A stretch of 64,000 nt of DNA from Cercis canadensis (lineage: Eukaryota; Streptophyta; Magnoliopsida; Fabales; Fabaceae), in assembly GCA_003255065.1 (NCBI GenBank), contig QAOA01003631.1, positions 62,001 to 126,000 of the forward strand. The letters are read 5' to 3'. A program made the position numbers and the translations under genes. The notes below the pieces were generated by a model. The model saw nothing but the letters and a program-made list of their open reading frames with translations. It had not been told where the DNA came from and did no database searches. The stretch's first letter is position 1, and the number at the start of each line of letters is the position of its first letter. Positions 23,949 through 36,100 of this stretch are shown here, in pieces.

Positions 23949-25939
23949 TCTCCCTCGCTTAGGGCTTCAATCACCCAAACTCTAGATTCACTCTCAGCTT
24001 ATCCTTCTCAGTCTTCGACTCTTCCCTGAGAATTTTTGGGATAAAAAATAGAATGTTCCGGTTCGTAAAAATTTGTTTGGATTTTAAAAGAGGNATAATC
24101 TCACCGTTCAGATTGAAGAGTTACGTCTTGTGAATCTTTCCATTAAATTTCAGCTCAATCTAACGGTGAATAAGTTTAAATTTTTTGTTAGATGAAAACA
24201 TATGGTTTTGGTATTTTGGGCTGAGTTTCACCGTTAGATCGAGTTCAAATTTAGGGAGAAGGTTCAAAAGATGTAGCCCTTCAATCTGAACGGCGGGATT
24301 ATGAATCAGAGAACTTTACACCTTAAAATAAACCTATGAATTTTGACTTAAAGATAAATGAACTAAATTTGTACATTTTATGAATATAGAGGAACTCAAT
24401 AGTTCAGTTTTAAAGAAGGGGGGCCAAAACGTTCAAGTAGTTAAAATAGGGGACCAAAATTGCAATTAAGCCTATTATTTAAGTATTTTTTATGTAATAA
24501 ATATATATAAATTTTATATTTTATTAAATATAATATTTTATTTTTTAAAATAATTTTTTTTAAATATTTTAATATTTATATAATATGTCATCTTATATAA
24601 AAATAATTAATAAATGAATGACATATGTATAAATTAATTATTTTTTAGTTTGTTTAAAAAATTAAATAAATTATATTTTATACTTGATAAAATAAAATTT
24701 ATGTATACTTATCAAGTTAATATAATATGACATGTAGTATCATAAAATTTTTATTTAAAAATAATAAATTTATACATATGAAAAGCATGAAAGAAACTTT
24801 TACAATGGAATTTCGAACAAACATTGATACGACGTCGTTTTGGACTTTCTCTTCGACGCACGTATTATCTTCCTTGTGCCATTGCGAGCAAACTTTCCTC
24901 TTCAATACTTACAAGTTTGACTTGTTCAGTGAATCAGTTGCAGTAGATTTCATGAAAAATGCGCAAGATTTGAGGGTAGATCGAAAACATGAAAGAGTTT
25001 CATCATATTGAAAGCTAGGCTCTAGTTTCTGAATAGGAATTGTCGCTTCACCCACATTTTGATCAGATCAAGGTAAAGTTCTGAAGTCCTTTTTTGTAAG
25101 ATTCTTTTCAATGTGGTGTCTTTTTTTATGGTATAAAATATGATTTTATGCAAATGCACTCTTTTTTTTGGTATGCAAACATGAAATTTATGTCGAATTT
25201 CCGCATAATTAATTGTCAACTGTGTTTGGTTTATAGTTTTAAGGAAAAACCTAAACTCTGTGTGCGGTTGTAGTGGAAACTTCCTGTATTGGAAGGTATA
25301 TTTCAGATGAAAACTGGACACACTTTTCCTTTCTTCCCTTTTGATTGAACAAGTTTCAGAAACGAATTAATCATATGTTTATTCTTTCTGAGGACCCAAG
25401 TTACCCCTTGTATAAAACATTACAAATTTAGAAAATGCAGAGAAAAGATTCTTGAAGGTAAAAATGTATTCCACTCAGGTATGTTGGTATAGCGAAATAG
25501 CTACCCAGTGAAAGACTGAAAGTACAGTTGGGAGACTCTGAATTATCTCTTGGCTCTTGCTTCCCCTTTCGGTTGTTAAGAACTAGTGTTTCTTGCGTCT
25601 CTCTATTTGAGGTTTCCTGGGTGGTGCCTCACTTTCATGTTGACCCGTTGGATTCTTGGAAAGCTAAGAAGCATTCTAGTCGTAATGCGGTTATTTTATG
25701 TCTTATGTACTCCATTTTAACTGGAAAGGAAGAAGAATCAACATGCCTTTGGTGGTATTGGGCATTCAATGTTGCTGGCTGGAATCCCTCACCAAGCATT
25801 CCTCATAATACAATTATCTTCTTAAATTGTATTACTATTTCTTTCTTTTACACTTTTGACTATATTGATCAGTTTTCTCTCTCTCTCTCTCTCTAACTTC
25901 GTAGGACCTACTGCGAGCTAGAAAGTCCCCTTATAAATA
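23949..25939. other. Divergent region between SF3a60 and the SFT2-like gene
   Basis: It contains the SF3a60 leader (up to about 24050), a 208-base hairpin element (24095-24302), a very AT-rich stretch (24470-24780), and the leader of the SFT2-like gene. A CT-repeat polypyrimidine tract followed by TTCGTAG at 25904 looks like the acceptor of a 5'UTR intron; a donor candidate, CAG|GTATGT, is at 25479. A plus open frame at 25528-25896 has no known domain and would mostly fall in this inferred intron. Confidence 0.45.
24095..24302. mobile_element. 208-base foldback/MITE-like element
   Basis: The left arm 24095-24170 (starting ATAATCTCACCG) is the imperfect reverse complement of the right arm 24227-24302, 76 bases each at roughly 80% identity by eye, around a 56-base loop. 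This is the structure of a nonautonomous DNA transposon with long terminal inverted repeats. An N sits directly before the left end at 24094, and no target-site duplication could be confirmed. It lies about 150 bases upstream of the SF3a60 start codon and may sit in or near that promoter. Confidence 0.75.
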
Positions 25940-27814
25940 ATGTGGAAACTCAATCAGTCTATGTTAGGAGGTAATGAAGAGCAAGGAGAGAGCTTGTTGG
26001 AAGAAGGGTCAGATGGCTTCTGTTCCCTCTCTCCAATGCAGGTGCTATTGAAACTTTTTCACACAAATATAAGTAGTTGGCAGTTATTCTAATCTAGCGC
26101 ACTAACTTATGCACTTTTGGATTTTTACTGAGCAGAGAATTTATGGATTCGCTGCCTGTTTGATTGCTGGTCTAGTTTGCATGTTATTGGTAAGACAATG
26201 GATGTTCTTTTTTTTTTTTTTGAATATAAGTGTTAAGTTGTTATATTTAGATCTTAGTAAGTAGAAATTTATCTTTAGAAAACTGCTTCTGCAAAATTTT
26301 TGAGAGATAATGTGATTTGAAGAGCATTAAAAAAGTCGTTTTCACATCCTGGTTCAGTTTCATTTCAAAGCTAGAAGAGTAATGAAGTTTACTTATTTCT
26401 GAAAGTTCTATACTTCTCTTGTTTTTGTCAAAACTGCTTTCAAGGTAGGCTATTAACACATCCCAGGAGGTGCTAATGCTACCAAGAATTAGTTTCCACC
26501 TTCCTCACTAAATTGCCATTTCCGTTAAGTTTGTGCAGAACTTTGATTTTTGTTGACAACTTGAACTTAAATTTCAACTGAGGCCAGAAAACATGCATGT
26601 TGAATATTATATTGTAGATTTTACAATTTAAAGTATTATGTATAGTTAAAATATTGATATGTTAGATGTTTCTGACAAATCATTTTTTTTCGTTTCAGTA
26701 CAGTAGCAACCTCGAGTCATTGGTGTTAATAGTTTCACAATATTTTCTCTGATTTTTATTTTAATTTTGCAGTCATTGATTGTTTTTGCCAAACCCATCA
26801 AATTTGCAGTATTGTTCACCTTTGGCAACCTGTTAGCTGTTGGAAGGTAGATTCAGTTTCCCTCTTGTTCACCTATGGCAATTAGAGAAATTACTTTTCC
26901 AGAGTTCTAACTTGTGAGAGTACTTTGGGTAAGTCTGAATTTGATGTCTGTTTAACCATGCACAGTTTCTATATATTATAAGCACCCCTCAACATGCTGA
27001 GAAGAGATTAAGAAGAGGATAACTGCTATAATTTGTTACATGTAGACCTGTTTCAGTTTCCTTTGTCCTTCAGATCGGCTGGATTTTCTTTTATTTTTTT
27101 AAGATTCTTCTAATATGGACTTCAATGAATTCATGAGCATCTATACTATCAACCCAGACTGAGTTTCAATGTTTTCGTAATATCTCTCTTTACTTGTCCT
27201 GGATTTACTTTAACAGACCTAAGATTTTTCATCTTCCAACTTGTTTTGTATATCTGGCAGCACAGGCTTCCTGCTAGGACCCGGACAACAAATTCAAATG
27301 ATGTTTGACCCTGTCCGTGTTTATGCAACAGCCATATACCTTGGATGTGTGGTTATAGCGCTCATTTGTGCTCTTTGGGTATATGTTCTCTGATCTCTTT
27401 AAGTTGCATGGATATGTTCCCATTTCTAGATGATACTTCTAATATCCATTAGTCTTTGAATACTTAAAATTTATTGAGATCCAGGAACAATCAATAAAAA
27501 AAATCATTTTGTCTTGTTTTGTAGATCCATAGCAAGGTGTTAACCATACTTGCTATAATAAGCGAGATATGCGCCCTTATTTGGTAAGTTTGGCTGTAAC
27601 AATCCTGTTTACCTAACATACCTTTGTGACATGAAAATCATTTTCGCAAATGAAGAACATTTTCAAATTGAATTCTTTCCCTAGCAGGTTATGTTATACT
27701 TATGTGGAGATTTTGATAGTTGCAAGTTGTTACAGGTACAGCCTGAGTTACATACCTTTCGCTCGAAGAATGGTTTCTGAGTTGATGATCCGCTTATGCG
27801 ACACTGAGCTTTAG
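25940..27814 (+). CDS. SFT2-like vesicle transport membrane protein
   Basis: Six exons: 25940-26041, 26136-26189, 26773-26846, 27261-27378, 27525-27583, 27736-27814, giving 161 residues. The short hydrophilic N-terminus (MWKLNQSML...SLSPMQ) leads into four predicted membrane segments, at about residues 37-57, 62-80, 100-120 and 122-145. Family strings visible are the FAKPIKFAVLFTFGNLLA region, STGFLLGPGQQ, MMFDPVRVYATAIY and WYSLSYIPFARRM. In yeast and plants, SFT2/GOT1-type proteins act in endosome-to-Golgi or Golgi vesicle fusion. All splice sites are GT-AG. The ATG follows directly after a TATAAATA word that, being in the leader, is unlikely to be the promoter. The C-terminus ends RLCDTEL. 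Confidence 0.93.
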
Positions 27815-28662
27815 CCTACGAACAATGTTTAAGGCAATCTCTGTTAGACCTCATTGCATGGTGTTTAAATTTTTGGGTTCTTGAGTTGGGACTACTGATT
27901 GATTATAACAGAGATTGGCTTTTGTATCCATGATTATTCACCTTCTTTTTCTTTCTTCTCTTTTTTTTTTTTTTTTNCAAACGTTCAAATTGTTTTATCT
28001 TAAATTAAACGGGCTGAAGCTTCAATGGTCGGCCCAGAATATCAGCCCAGTAGGCTATCTGTTGTTATGTAGCAGCAGAAATTGATAAGAACACTTTTAG
28101 GCTGAACAGGTGATCTTAGAAGGCCCATTCAAAAAAGAAAAGTTTCTTGACCTAAGCACAGCTTAATGGGCGTGATTTAGGCACAACCAGTATAAAGAAA
28201 ACACACTATTTAAAATGATTTTATTGAACTGAGAACACATTACACATGTAGATGTATGGTGATCAAGAACCAAGTTGACTAAACATGTTATCTTGTATTC
28301 TATGTGCATACTGAAGCTTCATTTTTCCTTCTTCTTTCTTTCTAATGCAATTTATTTTCAATCACACAACCTTGTTTGAGCTGGTCAAGCATGAAAGTTG
28401 AAGGTAAGTAATAAATAGAGAAAAATGACAGGTCATTTTTGGTCTTTTCAACAACCGAATCAAGTATCTGTGTGTTCTGTGTTCACTCTCTCCCACTCAA
28501 CCCTTGTTTGCTGTGTTTGCTGGACAGTACCTCGCGGTCATGGCTGCTATTGCCACCTACCCCCACCAAAGGTGTCTCTTCACTACAAAGACAAATTCAC
28601 CTTCCAAAAATGATGCCTTTATTAACCTATCCACTTTCCTATCATGGCGAGTGGGTTAGAAT

Positions 28663-29205
28663 CAATGTTCTAAAAACTGGATCAGTGAGCGAATTGTTTT
28701 TTAGATGAGCACCAGTTGAACTACTTCAACCAATTGGATCAAACGGTTAGACTGATGACATTATAAATATAATTTTTATATAAATATAATATTTAATGTG
28801 ATTATTGTATAACCTAAGTTAAATAAATATATTTTTATGCAAATTTGATAATAAAAGTAAAGTTGGCATAGTGAAAAATGTCTTTTTTTTCTTTGGAAAG
28901 AGTGTTCGAATCTTTTTATGGCTAATATTTACCTATTGTGCAATCTAAATAAGAATAAGTAAATTATAAAGCAAATTTATTCATAAAAGATGCATTAGTT
29001 TGGTGGTAGAAGCCTCTTGTATCCTAATGGAAGTGGGTTTGAATATTTTTTATGGAAGTTTTGAAAAAAAAAATAGTATTTTTAGTGAACCATCCGGTTA
29101 TATAAAATCGGACCAATTTGACCAATTTTCACCGTATTGAAATCTATACTGGGCACCGATTGAATCGATCGAACCACCCGGTTCAATCCAATTTTTAAAA
29201 CATTG
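28663..29205. mobile_element. 543-base nonautonomous DNA transposon with 8-base target duplication
   Basis: The ends are inverted: the left begins CAATGTTCTAAAAACTGGAT and the right, reverse-complemented, begins CAATGTTTTAAAAATTGGAT. The flanking word GTTAGAAT is at 28655-28662 and 29206-29213. The 8-base duplication fits hAT-type transposition; a 9-base reading (GGTTAGAAT) would fit Mutator-like. The interior has two tRNA-promoter-like stretches (box-B-like GTGTTCGAATC and GTGGGTTTGAAT) and no transposase. Confidence 0.85.
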
Positions 29206-29715
29206 GTTAGAATAGTTTAATCATCATCACGGTTCATGTGTTACATGCATTCCTGTATGCCTTCTTTCTCCATTTTTGAATAAACCTCCACAATTGAGTG
29301 AAAAGTAGGTTTCTCCTTTTGTCTGCCAAGGTAAAAGTAGGTCAGCTTATAACTTCAATAACATTCTACTCCAAAACAACTTACTCATTAAATAATGACA
29401 AGAAATCAAAGGTCCCACAAATAGATATATTGATTTCTTTTTCTAAAAAAATGTAAATAAATCAAAAAAAGCCTAAGAACTATGCACTGCTAAGCACTAA
29501 TTGGAGTTTTGTACATCAAATCAAACACGTGGACTCCCTAAACTCAGCTAACTCATGTAAATGTGAGGACTCAAATCATAATTATTGGTGTGTTAGGTTC
29601 CTACGGAAAAAGAGAGCATATAATTATTAGTGTTTCTTGAAAATCTGAGCAAATGGCCCCATAAAATGTCCGAGTCATTAGTGATACATGAATCTTTCCA
29701 AACGTCAAAGTCCTC

Positions 29716-29895
29716 GAATTTATATCCGGTTATGTGACTTGAGTTATGTTACTCAAATCTGAGTCGTACATTTCATTAAAACTTATTTCAACAATTAAAT
29801 GTTAATGTGTTTTAATGATTGAGATGAACTTTAATGAAATATACGGCTCAGATTTAAGCAACATAACTCAAGTCACATGATTGAATCCGGGTCCT
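29716..29895. mobile_element. 180-base foldback element (MITE) with 9-base target duplication
   Basis: The core GTGACTTGAGTTATGTT and its flanks near 29736-29790 recur as a long imperfect inverted copy at about 29815-29880. AAAGTCCTC stands on both sides, at 29707-29715 and 29896-29904. Long inverted arms with a 9-base duplication suggest a Mutator-like MITE, although the outermost few bases of the arms match poorly. Confidence 0.75.
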
Positions 29896-30899
29896 AAAGT
29901 CCTCCATCCACTTGTGTAAGTGTTTTTACTATTTTTATATGGCTGAAAAATGAAACTAGAAGGGAATTTGGTTTTGACTAATCAAAGATCTACAAACAAT
30001 GCGAAACATGATATAGAAGAAACTTAAAATGGCTGCTAGTAGGTGATTGGGTTGGTGAAATAGTCTAATTTCCCTCGTGATGATAATTACCTTATACTTT
30101 CGTTGATTTTCAGTGGTTTTTTTAATCATAAGAAAGTGGTAAGTATAAGGTTTCAAGGTCCATCTATAGGCTTCAAAATTTTCCAGCTACCCACTCTGTG
30201 ATGGTGAATGGTCAAGCAACTACCAATACCGACCTACCACCATCTACTCTCTATTCAGCAAATGAGTCAACAATACCATATCTGAAGCAAACACTATAAC
30301 ATACTACTAGGTTTCCAATAATTCTATGCAACAGCTTCTGCCTTTTTTTAATGAGTTTTTGTATCTATAATTAATGGGCAAATTGATTAAAGTTCCCACC
30401 TAAAAGGTTTACTATCTTAAACCCAATTAATTAATTATAGCACTTTTAATTTGTGGATTTAAGAAGTCAAAGAAAGTCATCCACTAAAGACAAAATTTGT
30501 TTGTTGGTTTTCTCTAAGATTTAGATTTTAATTACCACCATCCATCATTGACTAAATCGGATTCTGTTCTTGTAAATCTATGCTTTTGACAAAAATAACA
30601 TTTCCATAGAGCCAACTTTTTGTTTGCCATGCTAATAGAATATCAGCTGTCCAATTATTTAATTTTGTCGGTTTTGTTTTGCTGTAAGCTTTTTGTATCT
30701 TCTCAGTGAAGGTGCTATTGGTGAAGAAAATAAATCAATCTCCATGTTAATGGGGAGGGATTCTTTCTGTCTGCCTGTCCTACGAGTTTAGATCAAGGAC
30801 TCGAAAACCTAAATAGAATAAAAATTAAATATGAGTTAGTGATAAATATTAAGGTAGTTTAGAAAAAAATATTAGCTTAAATGCATGCGACACTATATA

Positions 30900-31040
30900 T
30901 TTAAAAGAAATTAAAACCACAAAGTGTGACTTAGTTGACAAATTGAGTTTCATTCGGAGCAAATAATGAGATAATATCAAGAGTTCGAACTCCTCTAAAA
31001 TTATTAGTGACCAAGACATGTTGAAGTTCAAACAAAAATT
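30900..31040 (+). mobile_element. SINE-like tRNA-derived fragment
   Basis: An A-box-like GTGACTTAGTTGAC near 30926 and a B-box-like GAGTTCGAACTCC near 30981 are spaced as in tRNA-derived SINEs. No clear A tail or target duplication was found, so the limits are guesses. It is not a functional tRNA: no cloverleaf can be drawn. Confidence 0.4.
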
Positions 31041-34000
31041 AATCTCACACAACAAAAATATATATAAATCACTTCATGAAAAATCAAAAGAAAAAAAAAT
31101 TAAATCAACTTTAAACCTCGTGCAGATAAATTCGTATTTAGTTTAGCTTATATAATGTGAATCTGTAAAAAAAAAAAATTGGCCTTTTGCGGTCATAGTT
31201 GCTAGCACATCATTTTGTAAAATATTATTATATTATAAATATAGGATCAAAATTTTTTTAATTAATTACTAAAGAGAGTAGTACTCCCTCAGTTCAAATT
31301 TTTTTTAATGCCTTTAGTAAATAGTAAATACTACATAAACATGTCCGAGAAAGAGTGTAACTAAAGGCATTAATGATTCACAGCGTTTTAAAATAGTATG
31401 TAACTTGGGGATGGATTTTAATGTTGGTAACGCATCCCAAAATTATAATATTTGTATAATCTCAATGAATAACGAGAATCTAATATGTTTCATCAAAGCA
31501 AAAATGACATGCTTAATTCCTATAGGCTATAGTGCTTATCCACTTCTTACGAGTCACATTAGTAAAAACATTTTCTACTCTCAACTAAGTTATGAAAGGG
31601 TTAGGACTTAGGAGCCCCTTTTTTTGAGCTGCTCCAAGTGGTGGAACAAAGGGTAATTAGTCTTGCAAATCTTAACTCAAAATCTATAAGCAAGAAAAAA
31701 CTTGATGTGATTAGCTAATTTTGTATATCATTAAAGTCAAAGTTTTTATTTTCATATAAAATTATTACTTTCATTACAAAATGGCACCTAAGTTTTAAAA
31801 AAATTGATTTTTATACTTTGAAAAGTGATTTAGGTCCAATTTGTTAATAGACCAAATAAGCACTTCCTACCAATATTACAGGGATCAAAGACATAAACAA
31901 TACAAAAATCAATATTAATTCTACAACTATCATATTTTTCAAATTATTTTCACTAATATCATCGTTTTTATTTTTTAATAATATTTGAAGCTGAAAAAAG
32001 GAAGAAAGATAATGTGAATGACACAATTGAGCAAATTACATCACCTTCTTGGTGACGCCATTTTAAAATTACGTCACTCACATTCTCTCTCTTCTTTGAT
32101 GACATAATATGCAGAATTAAAATTGCGTTTTATATTATTTAAGTCTTTAATCCATACTACGATGCAAACAACTTGAAATTCAAAAGGACTAGATATGGAT
32201 TTGATCAAAGTACTTAGAGTAGCTGGAAAGGAATATAATTGGATAAGCTTTTGGTGAACCTTATTTTGATATTTTCTGTCCTTTTTTGGTTTATTCCTAC
32301 ACATGTAAGCAGTGAGTGTCTCTTTAGTATCTCAGGTTGGCATATGACCTTTAGAATGAGTGAAAGAGTATAGTTAATAAGGCCTATAGTTAGCCCCTCA
32401 GCCAACCAAACGGCCAAAGCATTATTTAAAACTTTGACCAAACCCACCATCATCATCATCTTTCTAGTTTTATACTTTTATCAACAAAACTAGTTGATTA
32501 AACATTTATTTTGTTTCCTGTTTGATAGAGTTCAAGAATTTAACACTTATCAGCATGATCACAAATAGAAAATTCACAGAATTTGAAATTGCAATTTGCC
32601 AACCAACAATGTCGTGTCGTATACAGCAAGCCCCTAGGATCATAAGATCACCCAGACAAAATCCCTATATAGTCGATTAGTTCAAAGTGACTCAAAGTCT
32701 TTTGTGTTTATAGAATTTATCAAAATATAAAAATACATGTAAACTGCTTCGAGATGCCGCATAGGGTATTTCCTCTTGTCTTATTTCTTCTTTATAAAAT
32801 CACAATCAGTGACCGACACGGGTTGTGCTGCTGCTTCGTTTTTTGGTTTTCTTTCCCCATTGACCAAACTAAAAATATGGTCTTAAAAGCAGCACCTGAT
32901 TTTTTTCTTCTTCTTGTAATCTTATCTTTTTCCTTATTGCTAATTTGCTTCTTCTATATATGGTCTTATGCATGAATAAGAAGTCAGTGGGACCACCAAT
33001 AATTTAGGTGTTCCTAACTGAGGCTCTAGTGGGGTAAGGGTCAGCTTCAGCATGGCGCAAGATTTTCTCAATCTAGTTGAGAGTGAATGGTAAAAAATAT
33101 AGCCATTCTGAGCACCTTGTCCTCATTCATTAAGTCACAAGAATGTTTACTTTTCACAATTTAAGGCAAATCAAATAGAATAAGACTAGTGAGAGTAAAG
33201 TCTGCATTTGCTCTAACTCAAGTGGGAAATACTTGCCCCTCATTAGTTTCCTATCTCCATTATCATGCATATGTTATTGGCTTTTCAATTTCCATGGGGC
33301 ACGCCAATTCTCATAATGATATGACTCATAGTTACATAGATAAAGTTATTTGCATGCACTCTTTGTTTAGATTCCATTACAACGACTATATATTAATTGG
33401 CATTTATTCTGCTAATTTTTTTTTTATTTATAAAATTGTATTCAAAATTTAATCATCCAATAAAGATAATTTATTGCACTTATTTACTACGTAAACAAAA
33501 AAAAAAAAACTCAGAAAAATATGATTTTATCATATCAACTCATTATTATTTTCTTTCAATAAAAAAAATATTTTTAGAGTTTAGTAGCAATGATAAGCAA
33601 CTCTATTAAAAAAAAAAAAACTGAAAAACAATGACAAGGAAAGGACAAAGAGGGCCCGGAGAAAATATTGAACAAATATTAAGATGCACACACTTCCAAA
33701 TTATGAAAATAAAGTATACAAGTTTTGCCTCGAAGGCTCGAAGCAGTTAAGGCCAACTCGGTATTCAAGATTCTCTATATGCAGTGTGTGGACAAAAATG
33801 GATGCAACTTCTTCCAATTAATATACTCAATACACGTGGTTAAGATTGTGTGGCGTGCTTTCAACATAAAGTACTCAAACTAACATCGTCCACAAAGCAT
33901 GCCAGCGGAAGCGTTACAATTTTTAGATATAAATTAACTTTGCATAATGATGATATAGTTGCACATTATTATTCATTGGCCATTCTCATTGTTTTTTATT

Positions 34001-35579
34001 TGTTGGGTCATATTTTGATATTATATTTCTCCAGAATCTATGATTCTCTGAATTTTGTGAATTAAAATATGGTACTCTTTTGCCGAATTAAGATTGGTCA
34101 CTTACTTTTTTCTGTCAATCTTTTTCTTGTCTAGATTGAACCTTGAATACGATGACAATTAAAGAAAAAAATAATAGAGGCGGAACTTACAATATTTGGC
34201 ATTTCCTCAATTTAGTATTGCTGGTATATATATAATATATCACCAAAGAATACAAGGAAATCCTCGCAAGGTGGAGCTTCGACCGAGGCTATGGCTTGGG
34301 GGAACATAACAAGAATTTAATTTATTTTTATTATAAAGTATTTTATATAATTCAATTACTTTAGTGTTATGATCATTTTTAATTTAATAAAAATGTGTAT
34401 TCGTTTAGGTAAATAATTAGAAAAGGGTCTAGTCTACCATTTTTGGAAGTTGTAATATGTAAATGTTCCCTATACGCCACCTTTGACTAATTGCATCTTC
34501 TTTATTTCATTAATTTGCTAACCTATACTAATTTTGATACGCTAACCGGAATATGATGTATTTTAATTATGATGCTCCTTTTACTTCTATTCATATATTG
34601 ACTATTTAATTCAAAGTATTCCTTCAATCACATAGTTAATATATGCTTAATAATCACGCAAATAAGAACTCAATACTAAATAAATATACTCATGCTTTCG
34701 CTCCTGAAACTATCCCCCAACTTGCTACAGTGTCAAAATTAATTATACAAAGTAGGGACTTAGCTTTTATTTTTTTTAAGGTAGGGACTTGGAGTTAAGT
34801 GTGTGAAAGTGACAAAATGGGAGCCACTTTTTTTGTTTTTGTTTTGTTTTTTTTTTTCTAGGTTTTATTGCTTGTGAGGTTGCTAAGCAACAAGAAATGG
34901 CACACACGAATTATAACATGTCAACGATTTAAAAAAACCCCCAAAAATTTATTCAATAATCAAAGTTCTTTTAAATAGGAAAGAAAGGAGAACATAATAG
35001 AACTCTCGGAGGTAGGTAATAATAATATTGTGTTGGTGGCCATGTGCTAGATTAGTTGTGCCAGATTCTATTTTTTAATTTCTTATTTGGTAGTCATGAG
35101 GTAACATTACAATTGCCTTGGGACCGAAAGGCGACAAAAGCTTTACGTCCATTTTAGAGATGGCTTCACTTTTATTATTTTTTATGATGCATCATATTAT
35201 AATGTGCACTCAAAATATCCAACTATAAAATAGTAAAGGAAAGTTTCAAATGCCAAGAATTTTACAGCATTTGGTAATGGGGTAGATATCACATTTGATT
35301 CTTTGAGAAAAAGAGCTTGTAAAAGAATATTAAGCAGGTGTAAGATTTAAAAGAGTTCATGTTCTTGATATAATTAGATTGTGATTTTCCGCTAGATTAC
35401 TTTTAATAGCTAGGGAGGATAGGGTAGTAATTTAATTCAAATCTATTTATCTATTTAATTGGAATCTAATAATTATTTGTAAACTTTTGTTTCATTTACT
35501 TAATGGATACTTATTTATTTATTCATTGGATAAAATTATGAATTTCCACATATATAACGTGACTTGTGTTTCTTGTATA

Positions 35580-36100
35580 AATTGTTATCGGGAACAATCT
35601 AGGTGCTAGAAGGCAGGTATTAATTAACTAATGAAAAATGAAATAAAAAGTAACGCTAAAATAATTTAGGTGAAAGATATTAAATTGATACACGTAAACT
35701 TTATTACAGAATTACTAACCCATTGATGCGTAGTATTATTTAGAAAAATTGAGAGAGTGATTCTAGCGTATGTATTTTCCTTATGCTTTATACTAATGAG
35801 ATATCACAAGCTATTTATAGGCTAGGTTAAGGACACTATCAAATAACTATCTGTAATAGTTTTATTCCATCAAGAATACTAACTATTTCATAATTATCTT
35901 AATATAACTGTCTCTTCTCACAACTAGCTAATTATCGAATAATTATCTAATAGATAAATGTATCTTATTAGTGAATAAATATCTACTAATTATTTGATAA
36001 ATAAATATATCTTATCAATTATCTAATAGATACATATTTTTTATTAATAATAAATAAATATCTATTTAGTAGATCATCTTAGTCTCAAAAGAGACGTGAC
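35580..36100. mobile_element. Possible solo LTR fragment
   Basis: The segment starts with TGTTATCGGGAAC and has, on the minus strand, a promoter-like CCTATAAATAG around 35810-35822, followed by AT-rich repeats of ATCTAATAGATA type. A terminal CA is available near 36100. No target duplication or primer-binding site was found, so this is a weak suggestion. Confidence 0.2.

Noticed and set aside
25528-25896. Plus open frame of 122 codons before the SFT2-like gene
   Set aside because: Ends in a CT microsatellite that fits a splice acceptor tract; no known domain.
31281-31300. A complete Stowaway MITE at the CTCCCTC word
   Set aside because: Only one end resembles the family; no matching inverted end was found nearby.
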